Positions 41,312 through 54,540 of a stretch of 64,000 bases of DNA are shown here, in pieces (position 1 is the first letter of the stretch; every line of letters starts with the position of its first letter). This DNA comes from Seminavis robusta (Eukaryota > Bacillariophyta > Bacillariophyceae > Naviculales > Naviculaceae). The notes beneath the pieces were generated by a model. That model was not told where the DNA came from and did not search any database. It saw only the letters and a list, made by a program, of their open reading frames with translations. The position numbers and the translations under genes are program-made. The stretch spans positions 62,001 to 126,000 of the forward strand of contig CAICTM010000068.1 of the NCBI GenBank assembly GCA_903772945.1, read 5' to 3'.

Positions 41312-44300
41312 ATGGCAACTGAGGGAGAAGAAGTGGTCGAAGAGGTCGTCGAGGAGGTCGTCGAAGAAGAAGTGGTAGAAGAAGTAGTGGAAGAAGCAGT
41401 AGAAGAAGAAGCGCCCCCCGCTCCATCAGGAGTGGCAGCTCTCCGTGGCTGGTTATCGAACGTAGCTGATGATGCCAAGACGAAGCAAACAGGTCTTGAA
41501 GTCAAGAGGTCATGGCAAAAGCCAAAACCAAAGACAGAACCAGCACCAGAACCTTCAGCTCAGCCAGCTCCTGAAGCAGAAACAGAGTCTGCTCCTTCTG
41601 CTACTGAGCCAGAGAAACCTCCAGAAACAGTAGAGACAGCTGAACCAGTAGCAGCACCCGAACCATCCCCTGTTCCTGAACCAGTGTCCGCACCTGAGGC
41701 GGCCGTTGAAGCAGCTCCAGCCCCAGCCCCAGAGGCAATCCCTGAACCAGCAGTCGAGCAGGAGCCTGTTGCTGCGCTAGCCCCAGAGCCTGTTGTCGAA
41801 CCCCCTGAAACAGCTACAGAAACAGCGCCTGAACAACCAGCGACAGCAGAACCACCAACTGAGATTACCATCGAGGCTGAAACACCTGCTGACGCAGCAG
41901 AAGTGCAAACGCCGACTCAAGAAATACCAGCAGATAACGCACATGTTCCTGATGTTGAGCCAACGGAAGCGACTGTTGATGCCTCAATAGAGGATACAAG
42001 TCCATCGGCAGTAGAGACAGATGGTGTTGATGCTGAGACACCTGCCCCAGTTGAAGAAGCTGTCGCACCTCAGGGAGAAGCCCCGACCGAGGCTCCTGCA
42101 GACACGATTGCCCCACCTGATCAGGCTGAAGCAGTTGTAGAAGAAACCGCGGAAACTCCAGGAACACCTGGACCTGAGCCTACCGGTACAAGCGAAACAG
42201 AAGAAGTAATTGAGGACGAGGTCGTCGAAGACGAGGTCGTTGAGGAAGATGCAGCGGTCGCCGAAACGGAAACAGCGCCAGCCGCCGGTGAAACTACTGA
42301 AGAGGTTGTGGAGGACGACGACGAAGAGATTGTCGAGGAAGTAGCAGGAGATTCGCCACAAGGCGGCGCGGAAGCACAGGACCTGCTAGGAGCTAGCGAA
42401 TATGAGGACGAAATCATTGACGAAACAGAGGAGGAACTCATTGAGGAGGACGCTGAAGCTGTCTATGGCACGATTGAAACCGGAGATGATGCAGAACGAG
42501 AACTAGAGCCAGGTTCAGCTGTCGACGGTAATATACCTCGGAGCGAGGCAACTATTGATGGGTCCGCGCAAACACCTGCACCAGCCCCATCACCCTCGAC
42601 TTTCGAACCTTCATCGAGTGCCATGGCGCTAGAAGAGGAGCAAGTTGAAATAGAAGAGGAGCAAGTTGAAGAGGAAGAAGTTGAAGAGGAAGAAGTTGAG
42701 GAAGGTGCGGTGGGAGCGCCTGTACCATCGCTAATGCCTATGGCTCCTGGATCAGTCGATGGAGAAGAGGAAGAGCTGGATCAAGAGGAAGAAGAGGAAA
42801 TTGTGGAACCCGGAGAAGGCGTAGAATCCTTTGTCGACGAAGGGGGTGAAGAGGGACAACTGATGATCATGTCAGGTGGCGAGTTTGATAAAGAAAGCGA
42901 CGAAGAGGAATCTGAGATAGACGAAGAGCAGAACTCAGCAGAGGGACAAGAGCTGCAGAAGACTGGATATGATCAAGACGGGTACACCGATGAGTACCAG
43001 GGCGAAGCGGTTGACGAGGAGATAGTCTACGACGAGGATTACGGGGATTTACCAGGAGGCGGGCCTGTCGATATCCATGAAGAGGTCGTTGATGAAGCTT
43101 TTGATGATGAACCGATCGAAACTGAGAACGAAGAACACAAGCTCCTGCTACTAGAAGACGGAAGAGCGGATGTTGAAAACCAAATCATGGTGTATCAAGA
43201 GCCAGTGAAGGAAGATAGAGGAGGAGAAGACGACAAATCGGATACGCTTCTCTACGGTTGCGTGGGTCTCCTTTGTCTCTTGCTCGCTGTTGCTGCTGTC
43301 CTCCTCATCTTAACTTTCGTCACAGAAACTATTTTCCAAGGAGACGATGTATACGATGGTTTTGTGGGGCAGCAGCCAACAACTCCGATGGATCCGTATC
43401 AGCCAGGAAACTGCAATCTAGAAGGACAAGCACAACCACATGTTATCTCCCAATGCATGTGCACCGAAAGCATCACGACGATGGCAGAAAACACACGCAG
43501 CAAATACGATAACCTGAGAGACAACTGGATTGTCCCCAATGTCTATTCGAGTTGGAACCTCCCTCCTGAATCATGTGAACCTGCAAATCAAGCACTCGTA
43601 TGGCTAGCAACTGTGAACAGCGCTGATGACATTGACTTGCTGCAACGTTACATCCTTGCCTACCTGTTCTTTTCAACCAAAGGGGATAATTGGGTTGCAC
43701 AGGAAAATTGGATTCAAGATGTCAATGTGTGCACATGGTATGGAGTGGAGTGCGCAGATGCCAAACTGATCGACTTCGTTAATCTCAACAACAACGGCTT
43801 GGTGGGACCTGTGAGTTTGCTGCGCCGAATTGATTTTCTACGACCATTGCTGTCTTTTCTGACTCTTTCCCTGTTTCCTGTCTTGCACGCTGCCATCCAG
43901 GTCGCCCGAGAGCTGAGCCTTTTGACCAGCCTTCAAATGCTGTCATTCGAATCAAACACCCTGACAGGGACTCTCCCCGGTGAGCTCTTTAACATTGGAA
44001 ATTTGACCAGCATGAGCCTCGCCGTGAACGCCCTGGTGGGACCAATTCCGACGCAAGTCGGGGTGGCAACACGGCTGGACACTCTGAGTCTCGCAAGCAA
44101 CACTTTTGGTGGCCCCGTTGTGTCAGAACTGGGCCAGCTTGCGAATCTGAAGAAGCTGGATCTCGGGTCAAATCAATTTGAATCTGAGCTTCCTAATGAG
44201 CTCTTTCAACTCACAAGACTTGCATGGCTCAGCATCGAAGGCAACGTTGGAATTGAAGGCCGGATTCCCACGGCCATGAGCGCTTTGACTGATCTTACCT

Positions 44301-45096
44301 ACCTATCAGTATCCCGTACGATGCTTCGATCTCCGATCCCTTCCGAGTATGGGGCGCTTACCAACCTTCAACAACTTGGTATAGCCAACACGCTTGTGGG
44401 CGGCAAGATTCCAGATGAGCTGGTTTCTTTGAGACAGCTCACCCACCTTGATCTCAGTGAAAGTCGATTTCGAAAGCCAATTCCTGCCTTCATAGGAAAT
44501 CTCACCGAACTGAGTAAGTGATTGGCAGTTCCGAACAGAATGTGCGATCCTTGAGGGAGACTTCTAACGCGATCGTGTCCCTATCGTGCTCTCTCAATTA
44601 TCGCAGCGTCTCTGGAGTTGCATGGAAACGGGTTGACTGGAAAGATTCCAGACGAACTTGGATCCTTAAGCAAACTGAGTGCGTAATGCGGATGTAGTCC
44701 AGGTTGATCACTGTTTTTGAACCAGTCTAACATGTTGCCTTCGTTTCGCACTGGCTACGCAGCAACTTTGGAGTTGGACGGAAATCAACTATCAGGCGAG
44801 ATCCCATCGGCCCTCGGTGGCTTATTCTCCTTAGGTACGTTCATAGACTTTGCAATCGCTCGTCAAATTCTCTGCCACTACCGTCACGGGCTTCCCAACC
44901 TCACGCTCTTCCTTCCTCAGTGAGCATGACGCTTGATGGCAATCTGCTTACAGGTCGGCCTCCCATCGACGTCTGCAATCTTCGCGGTCAATCTCTGACA
45001 AATCTGGTAACAGATTGTCCCACGCACCATGCTGGGGTCCTCTGTCCGATACCGACCTGCTGCACATCTTGCAATGTCATTGCGTCATCTCTATAG
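41312..45096 (+). CDS. LRR-5: type II TM leucine-rich repeat protein with EEVVEE tail
   Basis: Exons 41312-43810, 43901-44513, 44607-44678, 44763-44834 and 44921-45096 give 1143 aa. The tail opens at once with EEVVEEVVEEVVEEE repeats, then LRGWLSNVADDAKTKQ, a Pro/Ala/Glu-rich region (residues 75-300) and further acidic blocks. TM about 646-670 (YGCVGLLCLLLAVAAVLLILT). The ectodomain repeats the family plan, with NLEGQAQPHVISQCMC, ESCEPANQALVWLA and WVAQENWIQDVNVCTWYGVEC. Introns 3 and 4 separate two LRRs into their own 72-nt exons. The last exon gives the Cys cap TDCPTHHAGVLCPIPTCCTSC. The first intron (43811-43900) is exactly 90 nt with no in-frame stop, so unspliced mRNA would encode 30 extra residues between the N-cap and the LRRs. 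Confidence 0.9.
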
Positions 45097-45905
45097 CTGC
45101 CTGGAATGATGTATTAGCCAGCTATCCGAGCAGATATGGAACTTTGTGAACGATTCTGTACCACCAACGTTTAGAAATTACAGCGTACAGGGAAATCAGA
45201 AAGACGCTTACTATCATAATAATTGTATCCTATATTCCTACCAGCTCTACTACTTCAGCAGTTCCTGTGCTCGTTCATGTCAATCGTTTCTCCAGTACCG
45301 GTACAGGGCTGCTAGTATTGCATCAAGAACATGAAGCTGAAGAAGGGCAGCTAGACTAGCTAGTAGCGAAGTAATGGAATGGCATGCAATGGAGTATCTG
45401 GGAAAGTTAACTATGCTATGCGTTAGAGGGAACTACGATACTAGTAGTACTGTATTACTTTACTGTATGATGAGGATGGGGTGGAATGGAATGAATCGAA
45501 TCGAATCATTCAGCCGCATCGAATCGAATCGAATCATTGGGCTCTTCATTAGTTGCCAACAGTCACCAGTCCTGCCTCGAACCCTCGAACTCGTTGTTTA
45601 CAGTACTAGCTAGCTAGTACTAGTACTACCAGGTACTAGCTACCTGGTAGCACCAAAGTCGTGGGCCCTCGACGTTCAATCGTGGATGATTTGCTGCCGA
45701 ATACAGTACTCCAGAGTAGTCTAATCAATTTTACATGATCATCTTTTTGTGGCGCTCTTTTGCGAAATATCCAAATCTATTCTCATCTAATTCCTTTCGT
45801 CGAGCCAAATTTTTTAATACCTTCGAAGAGACGGTCACATCTTTCTCACTCCAAGAGCAAGAGACAGTGTTGCTGTCGAGTTTATGGTTGAGAGAAGGGT
45901 TGACC
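45097..45905. other. Intergenic, LRR-5 to LRR-6
   Basis: Contains a GAATC/TCGAA pentamer microsatellite with two blocks (about 45484-45538), a CTAGCTAGTAC-rich palindromic patch (45605-45655) and TACCGGTA at 45296. The frame is open upstream from 45735 into LRR-6 but lacks tail-like composition. Confidence 0.45.
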
Positions 45906-48900
45906 ATGGCTGAAGACGATTCCTCGTCAGACTCTTCCACCATACCGCCATGGAGAGCCCCGGGGCACGGGCCGCCTCCTGAGGTGATGCAAGCGTCTGC
46001 TCGAAGGGATGATGGGACCACAGACAGCGATGAGGCAGTGCCCGAATGGAAGAAAAAATTTAAATCCATGCAGTCCAAATCGACCGACACAAGCCATGCT
46101 CAACAATCCAAGGATCAGCAACAGCAAGAGGAGGTGCCTGAGTGGATGAAGAAGTTCCAAACCATGAAATCCAAACAACTGGACGAGAGTTCCCAAGGCG
46201 AAGCCAAGCCGGCGGCTTCCTCGAGGCGCCCTTCAGACCCGTCATCCAAGGAAGACGATGCAAATCTTCCCGAGTGGAAGAGGAAGCTTAAGGCGATGCA
46301 ATCTAAGCACCAATCCGAGTCCCCCGTCGAACCCAAGTTTAAGCAAGACAAGTCAGAAGGTGACGTACCCGAGTGGAAGAAAAAGTTTAATGAAATGAAG
46401 CACAAAGAGTCTCCAGTTCCAGCTCCTGCTCCATCAGAAGAGGTCATCCCTGAGTGGAAAAAGAAGCTACAAGAAATGAAAGGAGGGGATGCTGTGCCAG
46501 AGGTAGCTTCTCGACCGGTTCAAGTAGCCACGGCACTGGTATCTGACGGTACCCCCAGCAAGGCAAAGTCTGAGGATCAGTCCGGGGCAACACCATCGGA
46601 TACGGCTGCGTCTCAAAGTGGCGCCTCTCAGCCAAGTGCAGGTGGCGACGCTTCAGCTGCAGGCAGTGGAGCGGTATCCGATGCTTCCCAAGCTCAGGGG
46701 GCAGAGCAAGAAGAAGTTGTTGAGGAAATTGTTGAGGAAGAAGTGATAGTAGAAGATGGCTCGCAGCAGGTGACAGCCGTTGGATCTGCTTCAGGGTCCG
46801 CAAACGGGTCTGGCTCAGGTTCAGGGTCTGGTGCAGGGTCTGGTGCAGGGTCAGCGGCAGGTTCAGCGGCAGGTTCAGCAGCAGGGTCAGCGGCAGGTTC
46901 GGCACAGGATTCAAACAATATTTTAGCAGCGGTGGGAGAAGAGGAAGAAGAGTTCATTCTTGAAGAGATCGTGGAGGAAGGTGTCACAAGGGATAGCTAC
47001 ATTGAGTTAGAGGTTGAAGAAGATGATTTGGGTGAAGCACAGTCGCAGGCATCGACTCACGTATCAAGCAATGTTCAACCAGGCAATGTCGAAGAGTTCA
47101 CTTCTGTTCCACCTGCACCGGCACCGGATGATGAAGCTCAAGCGTATGGGCATATCCTTCGACCCATCCCACAGCAACCAGCTCAGCAACACCACCTGAA
47201 CGGGATAGTGCCGTCACAATCAAGCGCCTTCGAGCCTCCACCAGTACGAGCGGGTTCCAGGAGCTCCTTCCAAGGCCATTTGTCCCAAACCTCTGCTGCA
47301 TCTGGTCGGCTGTCCCAAGCCTCGGCAGAGCCGTCAATACATCTGTCCCAAATGTCGCACAGGTCTACTTCTTCTTCCTCGGCCCCAACGTCGTCTGGAC
47401 AGACATCCTCGGCACAATCCTCCTCGGCACAATCCTCCTCGGCCCCAACATCCTCCGCTCGGACTTCCAGCGCCTCAATGCCTGCTCCCCCCGATCCGGA
47501 AGGTGAGCTCAGCTCTAACGAATCTAGTCAGATTGAGCCTGAAGGAGTTGCTCCTGCTGAGTATCCTCCGTCTATCTCCGATGAGGAAGCCAGGCTCTTG
47601 GATCTTGCTTGGGAAAACGAGCTAAAGAAAGACGGCGGAAAACAGGAAATGGGGTCAACCCAGCACTCTCAAGTTGCAAGTGTGTACGAAGAAGAAGTCC
47701 TTTTGTTGACGGATTTCGCTCACGAAGAGCAAACTGGCGATGAGGAAGGCGATGGCACTGTTCATGACGATGAAGAGCGAGAACAGTTCAAAGACGAAGA
47801 AAACCAACAAGAGGATGGAGAGGAAAATGTGTGGAAAGACGAGCCGGAAGAAGGAGACACGAAATATGGCATGGCGCAAACAGACAGTCAGGCACAGTAT
47901 ATCTATCAGGACGAAAGGAGAAGTCCAGGAGAAAACCCCTTACTCATGTTCCTGATATGTCTGCTATTCTTGGGGCTTGTTGCCGCCGCCGTTTTGCTCG
48001 TCCTGGCTTTGCTTGAGTTGCCACCCTTTAACAATGAACCAGAGAACACAAATCCAACAATGGCTCCAACAGCTACCTTTGTGGGGAACAAGCCAACTAC
48101 GCCGATGAGTCCCTTCGTACCAGGCCAGTGCCCTGTCGCGGGACAGGTGCAGCCCAACTTGTTGTCACAGTGCGAATGCAATGGTGAAATCACAACATTA
48201 GAAGCCAACACCAGAGCAAAGTACGATGCCCTCCGAGATTCTTTCATCCTCAGAATTTATCCCAGCTGGTCTTTTCCCATTGAATCATGCGACCCGGCCA
48301 ACCAGGCACTCGTGTGGCTGTCGACAACTTCTCAGGAGGATGAAACAGATTTACTTCAACGCTATGTACTTTCATTCTTCTACTACAGCACAGAGGGACC
48401 GGATTGGCGATCAGATGAGTACTGGCTCACAGATGAACGAACATGCATGTGGTACGGCGTTGCATGCACAAACGATTTGATCGCATTGGTTGCCCTTGAA
48501 AACAACAGAGTTGCAGGTTCTGTAAGTTGAAGCAATTTGTTTGCTATCTTTTGACCACTGGGCTCATTACTCACCGGCTCTTTTCTCTTCTTAGATACCA
48601 TGGGAGATGGGTCTGCTTCTCGGCATGCAAAGATTGAACTTAGATACTAACGTCATGACCGGTACCATTCCTGGCGAACTCTTTATGCTTCCTGTGCTCG
48701 AAGAAGTGTCCCTCTCATTCAATAGGATAGTTGGGTCGATTCCAGCTGACATTGTCGATGCTTCAAATCTGGAGGTACTACAAGTCAGCAACAATCTTTT
48801 AGGTGGGAATATTGCAAGTGAACTTGGACAGGCTACAGCTCTAAGAACACTGGATCTAGGATTCAATGACTTCCGAGGAGAGATCCCAACTGAGATGTTC

Positions 48901-49778
48901 CAACTGACAAGGCTCCAGTGGCTAAACTTTGAGAGCAACACACTTTTGACTGGTCGAATTCCCACAGAGTTTGGAACATTTACTGACCTGGAGTACTTTT
49001 CAATATCGAATACAACCATTCGAGCCCGCATCCCAAGACAATATGAAGCGCTCACCAAGCTCACTGATCTGAGAATGGCAAATACTCTAGTAGGTGGAGA
49101 CATCCCAGAAGAAGTTGCAGATCTCACTGACCTGCTAAGTGTGGATCTTGCAGACAGCAGATTCCGTCAGACCATACCAACAATAATGGGAAACTTCAAG
49201 AATATGAGTAAGTTGTAGAAGCATCAAAATCAAACCCTTGGTTCTGACCAGTCCCACGCTTACCCAATCACTATCCAACCACAGCGGTGCTGCTTCTGAA
49301 TGACAATGGTCTCACCGGAGAAATTCCCAGCGAGCTTGGACTCCTGACAAAGCTTTGTAAGTGCTCAATGACCTCTGCTGGTAAATCTTTTCCCTTTTCA
49401 GGCCAGTCTAACTTATGTTGCTTTCGTGCATACTAGCTTCACTTATGCTTTCTGGCAATGAACTGAGTGGAATGGTCCCCACAGAAGTGGGCCAACTCAC
49501 TTTGTTGGGTAAGTTGAGGATTTCAACCACACAGCGTTAAAAGTTATTTTGCCTTGCTGACTTGATTCAAACGCTTCCTTTTGATCCCGTTAGAAACTTT
49601 GACCATGCAGAAGAATCCCTTGTTAACTGGCCGGGTTCCAGGGGAAATATGCGGTCTAAGAAAGTTCAGCCTGAATTCATTCAGAGTCGACTGCCCTACA
49701 CGAGATCAAGCACCGATATGCGCTATCCCATCTTGCTGCACCTCCTGTGATCGGTTACCCCCTTCTGGGTTTTATTGA
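45906..49778 (+). CDS. LRR-6: type II TM leucine-rich repeat protein with PEWKKKF repeats
   Basis: Exons 45906-48521, 48595-49207, 49285-49356, 49437-49508 and 49594-49778 give 1185 aa. I choose the ATG at 45906 (MAEDDSSSDSST) because it fits paralog tails; the frame is open 57 codons further. The tail has five repeats of the form [VLI]PEWKKKFxxMxxK between about residues 35 and 200, a Gly/Ser/Ala region (GSGSGSGAGSGAGSAAGSAA), Ser/Thr-rich SSAQSS repeats and acidic stretches. TM about 679-703 (MFLICLLFLGLVAAAVLLVL). Ectodomain: CPVAGQVQPNLLSQCECNG, ESCDPANQALVWLS, WRSDEYWLTDERTCMWYGVAC, then the 613-nt LRR exon, two 72-nt exons and the cap CAIPSCCTSC. Very close to LRR-7 in LRR sequence (for example TTIRARIPRQY against TAIRARIPRQY), so the two are recent duplicates. 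Confidence 0.9.
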
Positions 49779-50731
49779 AGGGTTAGTTTAGTTCATAACA
49801 CGACTTAGCTAGTCGATGCATTTGCACGTTCACACAACTGTTTTTTTTGTTTTTTTGCGCTAGCCTCCGCTTGCACCATTTCCCACCCCATAGAATCCAT
49901 TCGTCAAGAAAGACACTGAAACAGAACCTGTGCGAGCTCTTTGTCAATAGCGAAAGCGGGTTACTATGTGGTTAAAGGGGGGCTATGCGTGGGAATAGAT
50001 TCCAGTGGTCAAGTGTAGCATGCAGGTGCTCGAGCCTGACAGCCAAGAGGGAGCAGACCAACCGAAGGAGGAAAGGATGGCAAGGAAGGAGGCCGGGGAA
50101 AGGCGAATGGGGGAGAGGACAAAGACTACCAGAATAGATAACCTACCTTCTCTAAACCCCGGTTCACCAATAGAGATCCAGAGTCCTCCCAATGCCGGGA
50201 GCTCATCCTCGTAGAAGCAGGACCACGAAACACATTGTAGCTGCTCGAGCAAGGGCAATGCTCAATTGGGTGGAACATAGGATCGAACCACAGAGCAGGG
50301 CTTGGACCGCTTCTTAGCCAAAAGCTGGGAGAGCCAATGGAGCTGCCAATTGAGACCTCCAAGAGCACAAAAAACGGCCAGGGTTGGGGGTCTTTTGAGA
50401 ACACGCTGATTTGCCCACGCTGCGCGTAGGCCATCCATGCAGAAAGTTTCACCCCACTCCTGCACAATTTTGCGAGGCTTCCAACGAAAGTAGCTCAAAA
50501 ATGGTTGCTTTACAGCCATGCCAGACTAAAGAAGTGCTCAGCAGGCACAATCTTCTTTTTAAAAGTTGCCAAGGCCAAGAATTATGGAAATAGGCTTGCG
50601 ACCCCAGGTATCTTTCGTAGCGAACCGAAGCAGGCGATCCCGACAGCTTCCCACACAGGATAATCGGAGAGCCCTGGCTTGCAGAGAGAGCTGCGCGTTT
50701 CAGCCATTCCTTTGAAGAAGCACAATGTATC
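49779..50731. other. Intergenic, LRR-6 to LRR-7
   Basis: About 950 bp, with purine-rich sequence at 50.04-50.13 kb. No gene or repeat is supported. Confidence 0.35.
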
Positions 50732-53700
50732 ATGACTGACATAGACGCTGAGGTTGTCGAAGAGATAATTGAAGAGATAATTGAAGAGATAGTTGACGAT
50801 CAAGATCAAGTGTTGGCAGAAGCTAACACAACAAATAATGAGTATTCGTTGCATTTAAGGAGACAGTCCGACATTCCAGACGATCTCACGGTCCCTTCAG
50901 GTAAGCGAACAAATCCAAATCCATGCAGTACATGACGCAAAGGTCGCTGGTTGATCGCGAAGTTTCATTTCATTCTATGGTAGTGTAAGGGAGAAGATTC
51001 AAAGCTCAGTCCCGCCTTGTGTTGTATCTTCCCTGTATAGGCTACTTCGATACTGGCTCCAGCTTCCGCCATTTGTCCGACGTTGATCCATTTTCGTCAA
51101 TTTCAAGGGAAACCACAGACTCAAGCCCTGATACATTCGGTGGATCATTGCCTGCTGATTCTCCCACCAACTTTGAAATGAGCAACGTCCCTGTCCCGAC
51201 ACCAGGGCCAGCTCCCGCACCAATCCCTGAGGCTGATACTCCAGGTGCAGCACCATTCCCTACCCCTGTCCCTGCACCAATGCCATTGCAGACGCCATCA
51301 CCAGTGCCAGCCCCAATGCCTCTTCCGACCGGTCCTGTCAGCAGGTAAGTGCCGGAATTTGCAAGTCATGACCAGCACGATGCCGCACCCCACTCACATA
51401 TCGCCGTTTACTGTATCTTCCAGCAGCGAAAGTGATTCGAAGCAGGATGACGAGGGAGAAGAGTTGAGCTATGTGGAAGATACCATCAGTAATGAAATGG
51501 TAAGTGGAGCCACGCTGTGTCCGGCCCCAAAAGTACTGCGGAAAATATACACTCAACTCACCTAATAATGTGGCATCTGACGTGCAGGTCCCTAAACCAC
51601 CCCCGCCACCACCTCCTCCATCAGAAAGTGAAACATCAACTCCTTCACCACTTCCTCCACCGCCGCCGCCACCAGAAAATTCAGAATCAGAAGGGACTGG
51701 TCAAGTCCCACCACCTCCGCCAACAGCTGAACCAAAAGACCCCATGCCTCCACCCCCACCAGTACCCGAAACAGAGAATCAAGCCCCACCACCTCCACCA
51801 ACACCTGAACCAGAAAGTGAATCATCAACAACTCCTTCACCACTTCCTCCACCACCACCGCCGGAAGAGTCAGAATCAGAAGGGAGTGGTCAAGTCCCGC
51901 CACCGCCACCAACACCTGAACCACAAGACAATGTGCCCCCACCTCCACCAACACCTGAACCGAAAGACAACGTACCACCCCCTCCACCTGCTTCAGTGGA
52001 AGAGGAAGAAGAAGTAGTTGAAGTTGAAGAAGAAGAAGCGCTACCAGAAGAAACTCAAGTATATGGAGAAACCAGCAGTGTTCCCTCTGGTCCTGAATTC
52101 AAGACAAAGCCTATTCCATACCCAAGCGAAACGGCTGAGGATGACAGCTATGACCGTAATTCTGCCTTGATCAAACCAGTAGTTGAGACTCCATCTCCGC
52201 AATCCTCAGATGACGCTCCAATGCAAGTGCCGTTGGAATGGTTCGATGAAACCGAACCATCCACACCAGTGACAAGCAATATCAACAACGAAGGCTTTCT
52301 CCGCGAATCCTTATTAGATCAGGGAACACCGGCTGTCATACTCGAAGAATCGGTAGAAGAAGACACAACTTTTGAAAAGGAAGAAACTGTCGAAGAAGAG
52401 ACCATAGAAGAAGAGCTTGTAGAACTTTCCCAAGAAATCGTAAGCGCCACTGTGTCAGGAGGAGATGTAGAGAAAATGGAAGAAGGCAAATCCCAGATCG
52501 AGGATCCCATCACAAATCAACCCAAAGAGCAAATCAATGCGGTAGAAGACACGAGGAAGCCAACAGCGCAAACAAGTCCTGTTGAGGAAGTGGTCTACTA
52601 TCAGGAGCCCCCTCAATATCTGCATCAGTCCTCATCTAGGGGCAAGTTTGAAACGAGCTTTTTAGTCATCTTTTGCCTCTGCCTGGTGTTTCTGGCCGTT
52701 TTTGCTGCTGGAATTTACGTTATTCTTGGACCTGTGGCAAAGCTTCTCCCACCATTCAATGACGAAGGCGACGACCCCAGTTTCACCCCTAATCCCATCC
52801 CTGGACCAAGCCCAGTTGCTCCTTCACCATCTCCTCCATTTGTTGGTGATCAGCCCACAACTCCAATGGAACCTTATGAGGCTGGTCAGTGCAACCTGAG
52901 TGGTCAAGCACAGCCAAATGTCATCTCACAATGCAACTGCAATGGACAGATTACCACGCTTCAGGAGAATGTCAGGCAAAAGTATGAGGCTTTGAAGACC
53001 ACTTTTGTCCCTCAAATCTATGGGACGTGGGATTATCCGCCTGAGTCATGCGAACCAGCCAATCAAGCTCTTATTTGGTTATCAACAGTTGTTTCAGTTG
53101 ATGAAGCTGACCTCACCCAGCGATATGCACTAGCCTTACTGTTTTTTGGAACTGATGGCTCAAACTGGCGGTCATCTGACAACTGGGTGACGCAGGCTGA
53201 TGTATGTACATGGTTTGGCATTGCCTGTTCGGGACAAGCTGTATCAGCGCTTGGACTTACAGCCAACGCGCTTGCTGGACCAGTAAGTGTTGAATGAACA
53301 CCGTTCCAGTCATATTCAAACCAGCATTCCAACCTAACAACATTTTCTTCATTCCCCAAAGCTACCATGGGAGCTTGGTCTCTTGAGAGGCCTGCAAGGA
53401 ATTGACGTAAGCGGAAACGTCATCTCTGGAGTGCTTCCAGGAGAGCTCTTTCTTCCTTCTGGAATACGTCAGGTGACATTGTCCAATAATCGCATTGTTG
53501 GACAATTGCCAATTGAACTAGGTTTTGCTTCGAATTTAGAAATACTGCAAGTGGACAACAACTTGTTGCAAGGGACCTTGGTGTCAGACCTTGGAAGGGC
53601 TGCTTCCTTGAAGCATCTTGATCTTGGAAGTAATGATTTTGTTGGAGAGATTCCCACAGAGATGTACCAGTTGACTCAGGTTTCCTCTTTGAGCCTCGAG

Positions 53701-54540
53701 AGCAACGCGCTTTTGATGGGTAGGATTCCCACAGAGTTTGGAAGGTTCACCAACCTTGAATTCTTCTCCATCTCAAACACAGCAATTCGAGCTCGAATCC
53801 CTCGGCAGTATGGTGCTCTTACCAAGTTAACTGACTTCAGGATGGCAAACACTCTTGTTGGAGGTGATATCCCTTCAGAAATTGGTGACTTGGCAGAAAT
53901 CTTGAATGCTGATCTTGCGGATAGCCAATTCCGGCAAATGATTCCCACTATTCTTGGAAATTTTCGTGACATAAGTAAGTGCTGTGCATGCCTACTACTG
54001 GCTTTTCAGGTTGAAAGTTCCTACACGAAGTTGACACTTGATGTTATTCCTTAGCTTCTCTTCAGCTCAACAGCAATGGTCTGACTGGTTTGGTGCCGAG
54101 CGAGCTTGGGTTGTTGACGAAGCTTAGTACGTAATTGGACGCTTTACCCAAGCAAGAGATCCCGTGGTTTTCGATTGCTCACATTTTTCTGGGTGCAGCT
54201 TCACTTCTTCTTCACGGAAATGAAATCAGCGGATATGTTCCAACTGAAATTGGTCAACTAACTCTGTTGGGTGAGTCAACTCTTTGCTGATACTGTTGTC
54301 TTGGTTCGTTTGTCCACTTCGTTGCAACTAACATGACGCCCTGAACGCCACCACCAAGAAACCTTTACGCTGCAGCAAAACCCCTTGATGACAGGGAGAA
54401 TCCCAGTCACAGTTTGCGATCTTCGTTCATTCAGCCTGGAGATTTTCACAACCGATTGTCCTAGCCGTGACAATGGCAACTTTCTTGGTGTAAACTGCCC
54501 CATTCCAACCTGCTGTACAGGATGCTCTTTCCCTCCTTAG
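50732..54540 (+). CDS. LRR-7: type II TM leucine-rich repeat protein with polyproline tail
   Basis: Eight exons (50732-50900, 51041-51344, 51424-51499, 51588-53282, 53362-53974, 54055-54126, 54199-54270, 54359-54540) give 1060 aa. The tail alone is cut into four exons, unlike any paralog. Exon 1 is acidic (DAEVVEEIIEEIIEEIVDD), exon 2 Pro/Ala-rich, and exon 4 opens with many PPPPP blocks separated by TPEPES-type spacers. Such proline blocks in other eukaryotes bind profilin, EVH1, SH3 or WW domains. TM about 541-565 (FLVIFCLCLVFLAVFAAGIYVI). Ectodomain: NLSGQAQPNVISQCNCNG, ESCEPANQALIWLS, WRSSDNWVTQADVCTWFGIAC. The LRRs end in a VNCPIPTCCTGC cap. A link to the actin cytoskeleton is only an inference from the polyproline. 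Confidence 0.9.

Noticed and set aside
42000-42450. Minus-strand frames opposite the LRR tails (for example Ser-rich)
   Set aside because: They are shadows of Glu/Val- and Pro/Ala-coding repeats on the plus strand.
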